A stretch of DNA of 37,424 bases from an uncultured Muribaculaceae bacterium (GTDB taxonomy: Bacteria > Bacteroidota > Bacteroidia > Bacteroidales > Muribaculaceae). Below are positions 7,048 through 15,746 of this stretch, piece by piece (position 1 is the stretch's first letter; every line of letters starts with the position of its first letter). The position numbers and the translations under genes are program-made. The DNA lies in NCBI GenBank assembly GCA_910578805.1, contig CAJTRS010000020.1, positions 1 to 37,424 of the forward strand, written 5' to 3'. The notes beneath the pieces are model-generated. The model saw only the letters and a program-made list of their open reading frames with translations, was not told the DNA's origin and searched no databases.

Positions 7048-7995
7048 ATGAGAATCGAACGTTACACCGCCGGCTATCGTCCGCTATGGGACGAATTTGT
7101 CCGCAACTCCGCCAACGCCACATTCCTGCACTTGCGGGATTATATGGATTACCATTCCCACCGCTTTACCGATAATTCGCTGATGGCCTATAACGAAAAA
7201 GGCCGTCTGGTGGCGCTTCTTCCGGCCAATGTGACCGGCTCCACCGTTATCTCGCATCAGGGGCTCACCTATGGAGGCTGGCTTGTGGCACGCAGACATT
7301 GTGCCACCCCCGACATGCTCCACGTATGGCATTCGGCAGTGGATTTCTTGCGGGGCGAAGGGGTGGAGACACTCATCTATAAGGCAATACCCTGGATATA
7401 TCCCCGTTATCCATCTGACGACGATATCTATGCCCTGTTCCGGCTCGGAGCTGTGGTGGATTCCTGCTCGGTATCCTCTGCCATAGCGCTCGATGAGCGT
7501 CCGGTCGATAACGAATCCTCCCGTCAGGCCATAAAGCGGTGTGAGGCCGCAGGAGTTTATGTGATCCAGAGCGATGACTATGCATGTTTTATGGATATGT
7601 TGGCATGCAGGCTCAAGGAACGCTATGACGCCGTGCCGGTGCACTCCGTTGACGAAATCAAGCTTCTGGCGCAGCGTTTCCCCGAGGCCATAAAGCTCTT
7701 TATGGCCTTTGACGGAGAGCACAGACCTCTCGCAGGTACCATAATCTATCTTGCCGGACGGGTTGTGCACACCCAGTATATCGCTACCACCGAACAAGGC
7801 CGCCGTATCAACGTGCTCCCTATGCTGATGAAGCACATCATGGAGCGTCATAGTTCCGGCCACCGTTATTTTGACTTCGGCATATCTTGCGAAGAAGGCG
7901 GCCGAGTACTCAACCACGGCCTTGTGTCGCAGAAATACGGCCTCGGAGGCCGCCCCGTCGCCTATACCGCCTACCGCCTACCCATAATCAAATAA
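7048..7995 (+). CDS. GNAT/FemAB-like acyltransferase family protein
   Basis: A 315-residue cytoplasmic protein. The opening (YRPLWDEFVRNSANATFLHLRDYM, read in two pieces) and the later LAGTIIYLAGRVVHTQYIAT and YFDFGISCEEGG segments resemble the FemAB-like GNAT proteins common in Bacteroidota, often annotated as GNAT N-acetyltransferases. These have a double GNAT fold, and relatives transfer amino acids or acyl groups to cell-wall or polysaccharide precursors. No substrate is indicated here. It follows the alcohol dehydrogenase by 15 bp and ends just before a palindromic intergenic repeat. Family is probable; reaction unknown. Confidence 0.72.
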   Translation: MRIERYTAGYRPLWDEFVRNSANATFLHLRDYMDYHSHRFTDNSLMAYNEKGRLVALLPANVTGSTVISHQGLTYGGWLVARRHCATPDMLHVWHSAVDFLRGEGVETLIYKAIPWIYPRYPSDDDIYALFRLGAVVDSCSVSSAIALDERPVDNESSRQAIKRCEAAGVYVIQSDDYACFMDMLACRLKERYDAVPVHSVDEIKLLAQRFPEAIKLFMAFDGEHRPLAGTIIYLAGRVVHTQYIATTEQGRRINVLPMLMKHIMERHSSGHRYFDFGISCEEGGRVLNHGLVSQKYGLGGRPVAYTAYRLPIIK

Positions 7996-8012
7996 TTCCC
8001 CAACCCCAGTAA

Positions 8013-8032
8013 GGACGCTCGTACGAGCGTCC
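8013..8032. repeat. 20-bp perfect intergenic palindrome
   Basis: GGACGCTCGTACGAGCGTCC is a perfect 20-bp palindrome between the convergent GNAT-like gene and queC. A related, imperfect copy (sharing GGACGCTCGTA and GAGCGT on the minus strand) is at 36743-36771, which suggests a dispersed extragenic element. It may double as a terminator for the gene on its left. Confidence 0.55.
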
Positions 8033-8061
8033 GACTCTACCCGTAATAACTCGCCCGATCG

Positions 8062-8706
8062 TCAACAATCGGGGGCCAATCCGGCGGCGGTCATCGCCTC
8101 GCGGCGTTCAACGCATGTGCCGCAACGTCCGCAATGATGTTCGCCCCCCTTATAGCACGAATATGTCAGCGAATAATCCACCCCGAGCGCCGCACCGCGA
8201 CGGGCTATTTCGTTTTTGGTGATGGCGGTGTAGGGCGCACGCAGTTCTATGTGCTCATATGTGCCCTCGGCTATTGCCGATGCCATGGCTTCGATAAATC
8301 CGCCGCGACAGTCTGGATATATTGCGTGGTCACCACCGTGGTTGGCTATCATCACGGCCTTCAGTCCGCGGCTCTCGGCAAGGCCGGCGGCCACTGACAG
8401 CATGACACCGTTGCGGAACGGCACTACTGTGGAGCGCATGTTTTCGTCCTGATAGTGGCCTTCCGGTATCGCATCGCCGCCGCTGAGCAGCGAGCTCTCG
8501 AAATGACGACCCATAAACGAAAGGTCTATCTCCACAAGTTCAATGCCCAACCGACGGCAGTTCTCACGGGCACAGGCGGCCTCACGCACATTGTGGTTGG
8601 CGCCGTAATTGAAGTTTACCGCCAAGGCTATCGACGAGGCATATTCATAGAGCATGGTTGTGGAGTCCATGCCGCCGCTCAGTACTAAAAGTGCGTCTTT
8701 TTCCAT
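8062..8706 (-). CDS. queC: 7-cyano-7-deazaguanine (preQ0) synthase QueC
   Basis: 214 residues from the ATG at 8706. The ATP pyrophosphatase P-loop SGGMDST lies about ten residues in, as in known QueC. The zinc site near the C-terminus has Cys184, Cys192, Cys195 and Cys198 (C-x7-C-x2-C-x2-C). It converts 7-carboxy-7-deazaguanine to preQ0 using ATP and ammonia, for queuosine synthesis. A start at 8721 is also open but overlaps queF by 11 bp and adds five residues before the conserved beginning, so 8706, 4 nt after the queF stop, is preferred. It is co-transcribed with queF. queD and queE are not in the window. Confidence 0.95.
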   Translation of the reverse strand: MEKDALLVLSGGMDSTTMLYEYASSIALAVNFNYGANHNVREAACARENCRRLGIELVEIDLSFMGRHFESSLLSGGDAIPEGHYQDENMRSTVVPFRNGVMLSVAAGLAESRGLKAVMIANHGGDHAIYPDCRGGFIEAMASAIAEGTYEHIELRAPYTAITKNEIARRGAALGVDYSLTYSCYKGGEHHCGRCGTCVERREAMTAAGLAPDC

Positions 8707-8710
8707 CGGT

Positions 8711-9181
8711 TCACATATCATTGCGTAGTGCAGCCATCATTCGAGCCTTTACCATATCCTGATGGTCGGCATCGCCATAGTTGGCAAACGGATATATCGC
8801 TATGCCTCCGCGCGGGGTGAAAAGTCCGGTCACTTCGATGTATCGGGGATTCATCAGCCGTATGAGGTCTTTCATTATGATATTCACACAATCCTCGTGA
8901 AAATCCCCGTGGTTGCGGAAGCTGAACAGATACAATTTTAGGCTCTTGCTCTCCACCATATCCTCCCCCGGTATGTAGTTGATGATTATTTTGGCGAAGT
9001 CGGGCTGTCCGGTCTTGGGACAAAGCGAGGTAAACTCCGGACATGTGAATGTCACCACATATTCATTCTCCGGGTGCTTGTTCTTGAATGTCTCCAACAC
9101 TTCGGGAGCATATTGCGTGGGATATTTCACCCCGGTATTGCCGAGCAGAGTCACACCCTGCAGTTCATTGTCGTTTCTCAT
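8711..9181 (-). CDS. queF: NADPH-dependent preQ0 reductase QueF (short, type I)
   Basis: 156 residues, the size of the unimodular Bacillus-type QueF. The active-site cysteine is Cys54 in FTSLCPKTGQPDF with Asp61. The QueF signature ESKSLKLY is at 77-84, and the substrate-binding HEDC is at 95-98. The enzyme reduces the nitrile of preQ0 to the amine preQ1 with NADPH, the step after QueC. It is the first gene of the queF-queC unit. A -7 box (TATCTTTG, minus strand, 9204-9211) lies about 23 bp upstream of the start. Confidence 0.95.
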   Translation of the reverse strand: MRNDNELQGVTLLGNTGVKYPTQYAPEVLETFKNKHPENEYVVTFTCPEFTSLCPKTGQPDFAKIIINYIPGEDMVESKSLKLYLFSFRNHGDFHEDCVNIIMKDLIRLMNPRYIEVTGLFTPRGGIAIYPFANYGDADHQDMVKARMMAALRNDM

Positions 9182-9203
9182 TGTTCGTTATCGTTTATGG
9201 CTG

Positions 9204-9211
9204 CAAAGATA
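9204..9211 (-). promoter_or_regulatory. -7 box of queF-queC
   Basis: CAAAGATA on the plus strand is TATCTTTG on the minus strand, giving a transcript start near 9198 and a leader of about 17 nt. No convincing preQ1 riboswitch fits in so short a leader. Confidence 0.55.
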
Positions 9212-9304
9212 CTATCATTTTTTTTGATATGCGCACATGCCCGTCTCGTCCTGTTTTCTAATGGCAGAAAATCACTGAATTTTATTTGATTAACAAATAT
9301 TAAC

Positions 9305-9342
9305 GGGGGGGGGTATTTTATGGTTTTTAATAGTTAAATTTG
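9305..9342 (+). promoter_or_regulatory. G9 tract plus -7 box upstream of the small lipoprotein
   Basis: A run of nine G (9305-9313) ends 21 bp before TAAATTTG (9335-9342), so the run sits where the -33 element should be. The same layout is found upstream of susC at 10640-10680. The transcript start is expected near 9349. Confidence 0.6.
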
Positions 9343-9386
9343 TGCGAATTATTTTAACTATTACCGTTTATTTAATCAACAACAAA

Positions 9387-9791
9387 ATGAAAAAAGTATT
9401 TGCTATGATGTTGATGCTCGTTATGAGCATCGGTTTTGTGGGGTGCAGTGACGACGATGACGAACCTGAAGCACCGAAAGATGCCGCTACGGCTGTTGCC
9501 GGTAATTATGTCGGCAAGCTGGAAATTATCGGATATGTCGATGAACCCGAACGTGCATATGTGACTTTGACTCGCATAGCATCTGATGCCGTGACGATTA
9601 AAATCAGTTGTGAAGCGTTCGATATGGATATGTCACCGGTTAATTTGAATGTCACGAAAAGCGGCCAGAGTTATTCGCTGAAATCCGAGAGCTCGAAATC
9701 CATAAGTGGCAATGTCGTTTCCAACACTCTTTCGGTAACATTTCAGAATCAAGCCGGATACACCTACAAATTCAGCGGCGAAAAATCCTGA
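9387..9791 (+). CDS. Small surface-exposed lipoprotein (calycin-like)
   Basis: 134 residues from the ATG at 9387; an upstream in-frame start at 9342 lies in the -7 box and is rejected. A lipoprotein signal peptide ends at Cys20 (IGFVGC) and is followed at once by SDDDDE, an acidic stretch of the kind that directs Bacteroidota lipoproteins to the outer surface. The remaining ~105 residues are predicted beta-rich, with a GNYVGKLE opening and alternating hydrophobic strands, like the calycin-like lipoproteins common in Bacteroidales. Ligand unknown. It stands alone, with its own promoter and a terminator 35 bp downstream, and its promoter carries a G9 tract. Confidence 0.75.
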   Translation: MKKVFAMMLMLVMSIGFVGCSDDDDEPEAPKDAATAVAGNYVGKLEIIGYVDEPERAYVTLTRIASDAVTIKISCEAFDMDMSPVNLNVTKSGQSYSLKSESSKSISGNVVSNTLSVTFQNQAGYTYKFSGEKS

Positions 9792-9826
9792 TTTTCAGTC
9801 TTGCTGAAAAATCGTCATAATCAAGG

Positions 9827-9861
9827 GCGGAATGTCACACCAAGTGTGATGTTCCGCTTTT
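9827..9861 (+). terminator. Terminator after the small lipoprotein
   Basis: A 14-bp stem (GCGGAATGTCACAC / GTGTGATGTTCCGC, two G-U pairs) with a 3-nt loop is followed by TTTT. It lies between two convergent genes and ends 3 bp before the glucosaminidase stop. Confidence 0.75.
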
Positions 9862-9864
9862 GAT

Positions 9865-10545
9865 TCATTCGGCCGCCGTCACCGATTCATTCGCTGTTTC
9901 CAGCAGTCTGCGATACACATCGAGTATCTGGGTGCCGTAGCGGTCGTTGGCGGCCCAGCGTCCGTTGAGGTCATGCCATGTGGTGGCGCAGCCACGGCTC
10001 ACCATCTCAAACCGTGGGTCGATCATCGTCTCCCCCTTGGGCAGGGGAGTGCGTGTGGCATAGGCATAGAGATGTTGCAGCTGCGCCGTGACTCCCTCCT
10101 CCACGCTTTTGAACGAATGTCCTTTCCGTCCGCGCTTTGTCACCCCAAGGCCGCAGTAATTGTTCTGGTCGGGGGTCACGGAGGTGCCGTCGGCAAATCT
10201 GAACCACCCCGTCTCCACTATGGCCTGACACAGAGCCACATCGCCGCGTATGCCATATATGCGGCCTATACGCAGGTAGGCTTCGGCTATCCCTATGTGG
10301 AAATCGGCGTTGTACCGGCTTACGAAGCGGCATATCGTCTCGGCATCGACCGCCGGCTCTCCGAGTATGCTGTCGGTGAATGTGCCGCCGGACAGCCTGA
10401 CGGCCGGCTGCACACTGCATGCCGTGTCCGTGGATTCCACTATATCCCACGGGCCGAAGTCGTCATCGTCGCCGGCTGTTGTGGCCGCCATTGACGTGGT
10501 GCACAAAAATATTGATAACACTATTGATGTCAGCGTCCTTATCAT
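9865..10545 (-). CDS. Secreted glucosaminidase (GH73/mannosyl-glycoprotein endo-beta-N-acetylglucosaminidase domain)
   Basis: 226 residues from the ATG at 10545; an in-frame TTG at 10581 would put extra residues ahead of the signal peptide and is not preferred. A signal peptide (IVLSIFLCTTSMA) is followed by an acidic linker (GDDDD). The catalytic domain is at about residues 65-215, with the presumed acid Glu111 in QAIVETGWF, as in FlgJ/LytG-type enzymes (ALESGWG). The motifs YCGLG and RWAANDRYG are also typical of the family. It probably cleaves peptidoglycan in the periplasm during growth or division. It is monocistronic and divergent from susC. Confidence 0.85.
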   Translation of the reverse strand: MIRTLTSIVLSIFLCTTSMAATTAGDDDDFGPWDIVESTDTACSVQPAVRLSGGTFTDSILGEPAVDAETICRFVSRYNADFHIGIAEAYLRIGRIYGIRGDVALCQAIVETGWFRFADGTSVTPDQNNYCGLGVTKRGRKGHSFKSVEEGVTAQLQHLYAYATRTPLPKGETMIDPRFEMVSRGCATTWHDLNGRWAANDRYGTQILDVYRRLLETANESVTAAE

Positions 10546-10639
10546 GGCCGCGAAGTTATCTTTTTTTTGTGATTGCGACAAGCCAAAATAATCTCATAGC
10601 CGATTTTTCGGAAAACCGGTGTTAACTAAGGTTAAAAAT

Positions 10640-10680
10640 GGGGGGGGGTAATTTTTTAAATAAAATTAAATGTATATTTG
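10640..10680 (+). promoter_or_regulatory. G9 tract plus -7 box upstream of susC
   Basis: Nine G (10640-10648) are followed 24 bp later by TATATTTG (10673-10680). The expected transcript start near 10687 leaves a leader of about 55 nt. It shares with the lipoprotein promoter at 9305 an upstream TTAAC, the G9 run, an AT-rich spacer and TTTGTG at the end of the -7 box. Confidence 0.6.
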
Positions 10681-10741
10681 TGGCCGTACGCAATTTTTAA
10701 CCATAAACACAAAATAAATTCCTTTTTTAACCAAATATATC

Positions 10742-13700
10742 ATGAAACAACGACGAGAAAAAAACGGTGTGAAGTATGCACCGGCCAAGGCTGCGATATC
10801 GCGATGTCTGGCACTCACATTGGGCGTGTCTGTGATTTCTGCTTTCGTGGCCCCTCCGGCCTATGGTGCTCCGGAGCCGGCAGCGGCAGTAGCTTCCGCC
10901 TCCCAGTATGTAGTAAAAGGTAGTGTCACCGATTCCGAGGGCGAACCCCTTATCGGTGTTAATGTGAAAGTGGCTGGCGTTGGTGCCGTGGCCACTACCG
11001 ATATCAACGGCCGGTTTGAGATTAAATCCTCTGCGGGTCAGTCGATAACGTTCTCTTATGTGGGCTACAAGCCTCGCACGCTCACCGTCAGCGGCCCCGT
11101 GATGGACTTAGTGCTTCAGAATCAGAATGACCTCGATGAGGTGGTGGTGGTAGGTTACGGCTCTGTACGCAAGGCCGACCTGGCCGGCTCGGTGTCGGTG
11201 CTTGAAAGCAAGGCCTTTTCCGCGCAGCCCATAACCACGGTGTCCGAAGCGCTGCAGGGACGTGTTTCGGGTGTAAACATCATATCCGACGGACTTCCCG
11301 GTGGTTCCACCAAGATACGTATCCGAGGCAGCAACTCCATCAACAAATCCAACGAGCCGCTCTATGTGGTCGATGGTCTTGTGCGCGAGTCGGGTCTTGA
11401 CGGCATCAACCCCGAGGATATAGCGTCAATGCAGATTCTCAAGGACGCCTCTTCCACGGCTATATACGGCTCACGCGGTGCCAACGGCGTGGTGATAATT
11501 ACCACCAAAAAAGGCCGCGCGGGAGAATCGAAACTTACTCTCGATGTGGCTGTGGGTGTGTCGCAGGCCACCCATCTGCCCAAAACGCTCAATGCCCGCG
11601 AGTACGCACAGGCACTCGTTGACTATGCCGGGCAGCCCGCATCGGCCGTGCAGCAGTATCTCGATGGCTCTAATCCCGGAGTGGACTGGGCCGATGAGAT
11701 ATTCCGCAACGGCGTGACTCAAAATTATAAACTCGTGTTCTCAAAAGGCTCCGAAGCCATGCAGCTCTATATCTCGGGCAACTATATGCGCCACGAAGGT
11801 ATCATAAAAGAATCGCAGTATGAGCGTTATGCCGCACGCGCCAATGTCAGCGCCGACATATTCTCCTGGCTCAACGTCAATGCCGACATCAACCTGTCGC
11901 ATGGCGAGGGCAAAGGCATCGGAGGTCTCGCTTTGGGCGGTTACAACCCCATATATTTGGCCTACAACTATTCCCCGACCATGGAGATCATGAACGCCGA
12001 CGGCGTATATCTGAAGGACCCGTACTGCTCCATCAATGAAAACCCGGTGGGTATAATAAACGGTGAAAACGAGCGTCGCCGCGATGTGGTCAACGCACAC
12101 ATCGATCTGCGCTTCAACATTCTCCCCGGACTTACATTCACCACCAGCAACGGCTTTGACTACTACAACTACTATGGCTACGGATTCAGTTCCACAAAAC
12201 GTTGGCCGGGGGCTAACTCCGCCATGAGCAATGACAATACAAACAACTGGTTGCTCCAGACCACCAACAACATCACCTACAACGGAGTGTTTGCCGACAA
12301 ACATCATCTTACCGCCACGGCTGTGTGGGAAGCCACTAAATATACCTCACGCGGCATGGGCATAAGCGGCAACAACCTCGCTTCCGAAACCGTGGGCTGG
12401 TGGAGCGTACAGAACGCGGCCAACAAGGACGCCACAAACAAATACTCCGAATGGTCGCTCCTGTCGGGTGTCGGACGTGTGATCTACAACTTCGACAACC
12501 GCTACATGGTGACCGGTACTCTGCGTGCCGACGGTTCGAGCCGTCTGAGCAACAACAAGTGGAGCTGGTTTCCCTCGGTGGCTGCCGCTTGGACCATCTC
12601 CAACGAGTCATTCTTCGAGTCTGCAAAACCCGTGGTCAACAATCTCAAGCTCCGTGCCTCCTACGGTGTGATTGGCAATCAGGATATCGCGCCGTTCTCC
12701 ACACTGGCCATGATGTCTGCAACACAGACATATTACGGCAACGCGAAGCCCGTTACCGGATATTGGGCTGACCAGGTTGGAGCTCCCGACCTCAAATGGG
12801 AAAAGACCAAGCAGGTTGACGTAGGTGTTGACGTCGGTTTCCTCAACGGACGCATAGACTTCTCGCTCGACTGGTACTACAAGCGCACCTCCGACGCTCT
12901 GCTCCAGACCACGCTGGCCGATTATCTTGGCGGATCGAAATACTTTGTTAATGCCGGCGAAGTGTCCAACACCGGTCTGGATATTGCCATCAACGCATCT
13001 GTCATCGAATCCAAGGACTGGAACTGGACCACATCGCTCAACGCCTCCATACTCCATAACCGCGTGGAGAAGATGACTACACAGGAACCGATACTCTATT
13101 CCGGCTCGATGCAGTCTATAATCTACGATGCCAATGTGATAATGGAAGGACAGCCCATAGGATCGCTTTACGGATTTGAATGGGCGGGAATCGATGCCGA
13201 AGGCTACGACACATACTATGCCGCTGACGGTTCCGTGACACGTACACCCACATCGGACGACCGCGTGATACTTGGCAAGGCTACCCCCGACTTCACTCTG
13301 GGTTGGAACAATACCGTGACTTACAAAAACTGGAGCCTCAACGCATTCTTCAATGGTGCTTTCGGTGCAAAGCGCATCAACGCTCTCCGGTATGCCATGT
13401 GCTCCATGATCGGAAACTCCCGCATGTTCACATCGCCCGACGCCATATCCGGTATGGGTACTACCATGCCTGACCCCACCGTTTCCAACAACAACTACAT
13501 AGGCAACTCATCGAAATGGGTGGAAAATGCCGACTATTTCCGGCTCGAGAACATAACTCTCGGATATGACCTCAAGAAAGAGACAACGCGTTTTGCCGAC
13601 ATTCACCTCTCTTTCAGCATTCAGAATCTATTCACCATCACCGGCTACAAAGGCATAAATCCCGCATCGTTCACATTCGGTGATGTAGCCGAATGGCAGC

Positions 13701-13768
13701 AGGGTGTAGATATCGGCGTTAACCCCGCTCCACGTACATATACATTCGGTGCACGTTTCACATTCTAA
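10742..13768 (+). CDS. SusC-like TonB-dependent outer-membrane transporter
   Basis: 1008 residues. A long signal peptide (about 1-43, cleaved near YGA) precedes a carboxypeptidase-regulatory-like domain (about 58-130, beginning VKGSVTDSEGEPLIGVNVK). The TonB box DEVVVVGYG starts at residue 132. The plug domain contains the SusC signature IRIRGSNSIN and ILKDASSTAIYGSRGANGV. A large beta-barrel follows and ends in an aromatic terminus (TFGARFTF). It imports an oligosaccharide or other nutrient across the outer membrane using TonB energy, with the SusD-like lipoprotein 17 bp downstream as its lid. No glycoside hydrolase, sensor or anti-sigma gene is adjacent, so the substrate cannot be predicted. 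Confidence 0.97.
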   Translation: MKQRREKNGVKYAPAKAAISRCLALTLGVSVISAFVAPPAYGAPEPAAAVASASQYVVKGSVTDSEGEPLIGVNVKVAGVGAVATTDINGRFEIKSSAGQSITFSYVGYKPRTLTVSGPVMDLVLQNQNDLDEVVVVGYGSVRKADLAGSVSVLESKAFSAQPITTVSEALQGRVSGVNIISDGLPGGSTKIRIRGSNSINKSNEPLYVVDGLVRESGLDGINPEDIASMQILKDASSTAIYGSRGANGVVIITTKKGRAGESKLTLDVAVGVSQATHLPKTLNAREYAQALVDYAGQPASAVQQYLDGSNPGVDWADEIFRNGVTQNYKLVFSKGSEAMQLYISGNYMRHEGIIKESQYERYAARANVSADIFSWLNVNADINLSHGEGKGIGGLALGGYNPIYLAYNYSPTMEIMNADGVYLKDPYCSINENPVGIINGENERRRDVVNAHIDLRFNILPGLTFTTSNGFDYYNYYGYGFSSTKRWPGANSAMSNDNTNNWLLQTTNNITYNGVFADKHHLTATAVWEATKYTSRGMGISGNNLASETVGWWSVQNAANKDATNKYSEWSLLSGVGRVIYNFDNRYMVTGTLRADGSSRLSNNKWSWFPSVAAAWTISNESFFESAKPVVNNLKLRASYGVIGNQDIAPFSTLAMMSATQTYYGNAKPVTGYWADQVGAPDLKWEKTKQVDVGVDVGFLNGRIDFSLDWYYKRTSDALLQTTLADYLGGSKYFVNAGEVSNTGLDIAINASVIESKDWNWTTSLNASILHNRVEKMTTQEPILYSGSMQSIIYDANVIMEGQPIGSLYGFEWAGIDAEGYDTYYAADGSVTRTPTSDDRVILGKATPDFTLGWNNTVTYKNWSLNAFFNGAFGAKRINALRYAMCSMIGNSRMFTSPDAISGMGTTMPDPTVSNNNYIGNSSKWVENADYFRLENITLGYDLKKETTRFADIHLSFSIQNLFTITGYKGINPASFTFGDVAEWQQGVDIGVNPAPRTYTFGARFTF

Positions 13769-13785
13769 TACCTCAAGACATAACA

Positions 13786-15507
13786 ATGAAACCTAAATAT
13801 ATCCTTCCGATAGCTGCTGCAGCCTTTCTCGGGCTCGCCTCATGCAGCGATTTCCTTACCGAAGACCCCAAGGGACAGCTGACCCCGCGCGGGTTCTTTG
13901 ACTCACAGGCCAATCTCGACGCCTCGGTCAATGCTTTGTACTTCAATGTGCAGCGGTCGCAGTGTAACTCAAATCCCATGATCGTGCAGTGTCAGGGCGA
14001 CGATATGACCTCGACCACCGGTTCAAATAAGGCAGCCTATCTCTCGGCCGACGCTTTCGAGGTGCCCACCGACACCAAAGGACTCGAATGGCTGTGGAAA
14101 TGGCAGTACAACATAATTCAGGCCGCCAACCTCATTATCGACAACGCCGGGCAGACTCCCGTCTCGCAGGAAAACATCAATCAGGCCCTCGGACAGGCAC
14201 ACTACTGGCGAGCCTATGCCTACTTCAATCTGGTGAGGGTGTTCGGTCCGCTTCCTGTCAACGCCCACAACGAGCCTGACAACAACACTACAGCCCCGTC
14301 TTCGGTGAGTGACATATATAATATGATTGTCAAAGACCTCAAGATCGCCGAGTCATTCAATCTGCCGGTTAAATACACAGGTGAAAACAAATCTGTAGGC
14401 GGAATGAACATATTCATATCCGAGCAGGCCGTGAAATCAACCCTCGCTGCAGTTTATATGAACATGGCCGGATTTCCGCTCAATCTCACCGACTACTATT
14501 CGCTTGCCGCCGACAAGGCTAAAGAAGTGGTCGATGGCGTCAAGGCAGGAAAATATCCCCACTCGTTATGCTCCGAATGGAAAGACGTCTATTCCTATGG
14601 CAATAACTTCAGCCCCGAGGCTATAGTGGCCATTACCTACAATTCAAATACCGGAGGCTGGAGCAATAGCGACTCACAGATGTCCTCATGCCACCAGCTC
14701 GGATCGTTAAGCGGCTGGGGCGACTTCCTCGCCGAGCGCTACTTCTGGTCTCGGTTCCCCGAAGGTCCCCGAAAGGACTATGTATATGCTCGGAAACTGC
14801 GCTCAAACTACACCGATCCATCTACGAATCAGCCTGTGCTTGTTGACTGGTGGGCTACCACCGACGGCAAGAAATACAATGGCAAGACCGGTTCCGAGAG
14901 CAATGCCGTGGTCAGCGAATATCGCCCGATGTTTGTCGGATTCACCGTCAATGCCACTGCCGACGGACAGCCGCTTGCAGCGCCGTATGACTACGCCGCG
15001 CCTTTCTGGGGCGGAATGTGTATCTACAAGACACATCAGGTCATACGCTACTCCGAAGTGCTCTGCTGGTTTGCCGAAGCATCGGCGCGTTCGGGCAAGT
15101 ACGCCGCCGAGGCACGTGCTGCGCTCGAAGACGTGCAGAGGCGCGCTTACGCCGATCCGGCCGTCGCCGACAATTCCGACCTCGCCGAAGCCGCATTCCG
15201 CGAACACGGATTCGAAGTGGCCGGAAATGCCTATTCGCTCGTAACCCGACGTGCCGACGAATTCCGCATGAACAGACTTAAACAGGCCTATGATTACCGT
15301 GTCGGACCGCAGACGGCAGTCCTCGTACCCGCCGGTACGCTCACACAGAGCTGTGACGCTATGGGCAATCCGTTCACATACGAGCTTGAGGAAGACGTGG
15401 TTGTCCCCGAAAACATGCCCGTTACCGTTGCCTGGCAAGGCGATAACTCCATGTATCAGATATATCCGCCCAAGGAAACTGAAAAGAACCCCGGCCTAAA
15501 GCGATAA
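13786..15507 (+). CDS. SusD-like surface glycan-binding lipoprotein
   Basis: 573 residues, with a lipoprotein signal ending at Cys20 (FLGLASC) and the typical SusD opening SDFLTEDPKGQLTPRGFFDS. The N-terminal TPR-like helices contain YWRAYAYFNLVRVFGPLP, a hallmark of the family. The C-terminal half has the YKTHQVIRYSEVLCWFAEA segment matching the conserved RxAEVLL helix. It should sit on the outer face of the outer membrane and cap the SusC channel. It is co-transcribed with susC and followed by a hairpin terminator. Ligand not predictable. Confidence 0.97.
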   Translation: MKPKYILPIAAAAFLGLASCSDFLTEDPKGQLTPRGFFDSQANLDASVNALYFNVQRSQCNSNPMIVQCQGDDMTSTTGSNKAAYLSADAFEVPTDTKGLEWLWKWQYNIIQAANLIIDNAGQTPVSQENINQALGQAHYWRAYAYFNLVRVFGPLPVNAHNEPDNNTTAPSSVSDIYNMIVKDLKIAESFNLPVKYTGENKSVGGMNIFISEQAVKSTLAAVYMNMAGFPLNLTDYYSLAADKAKEVVDGVKAGKYPHSLCSEWKDVYSYGNNFSPEAIVAITYNSNTGGWSNSDSQMSSCHQLGSLSGWGDFLAERYFWSRFPEGPRKDYVYARKLRSNYTDPSTNQPVLVDWWATTDGKKYNGKTGSESNAVVSEYRPMFVGFTVNATADGQPLAAPYDYAAPFWGGMCIYKTHQVIRYSEVLCWFAEASARSGKYAAEARAALEDVQRRAYADPAVADNSDLAEAAFREHGFEVAGNAYSLVTRRADEFRMNRLKQAYDYRVGPQTAVLVPAGTLTQSCDAMGNPFTYELEEDVVVPENMPVTVAWQGDNSMYQIYPPKETEKNPGLKR

Positions 15508-15565
15508 ATGGTAATACACCGCACATGCACTTACATCACCATAAATGAGTGATTGGGTCATAGAA

Positions 15566-15608
15566 GTGGGCGGCGCATCGGATATTCCGACGCACCGCCC
15601 ACATTTTG
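15566..15608 (+). terminator. Terminator after the SusC/SusD pair
   Basis: A 17-bp stem with two imperfect pairs (beginning GTGGGCGG, ending CCGCCCAC) and a 3-nt loop at 15566-15602, followed by ATTTTGT. It separates susCD from the sdh operon. Confidence 0.75.
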
Positions 15609-15652
15609 TGCTCTAAATTCTATATCTGTAATCGCAATTATGCATTAAAAAG

Positions 15653-15683
15653 TTGCTGACATGGTTAATTTAGTTTAATTTTG
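15653..15683 (+). promoter_or_regulatory. Promoter of sdhCAB
   Basis: TTG at 15653-15655 and TAATTTTG at 15676-15683, spaced 20 bp, fit the Bacteroidota consensus well. The transcript should start near 15690, about 57 nt before sdhC. Confidence 0.65.
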
Positions 15684-15746
15684 CAGTAACTTACACCGTA
15701 AAGCATATTCTTTTAATTAATATTTTATACTTAATTCCTAACTGCT

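Noticed and set aside
7084..7917. A 277-codon minus-strand open frame opposite the GNAT-like gene
   Set aside because: Shadow ORF; the plus-strand product fits a family and follows the alcohol dehydrogenase in an operon-like arrangement.
8711..9211. preQ1 riboswitch upstream of queF
   Set aside because: The leader between the -7 box and the ATG is only about 17-23 nt, too short for the known aptamers.
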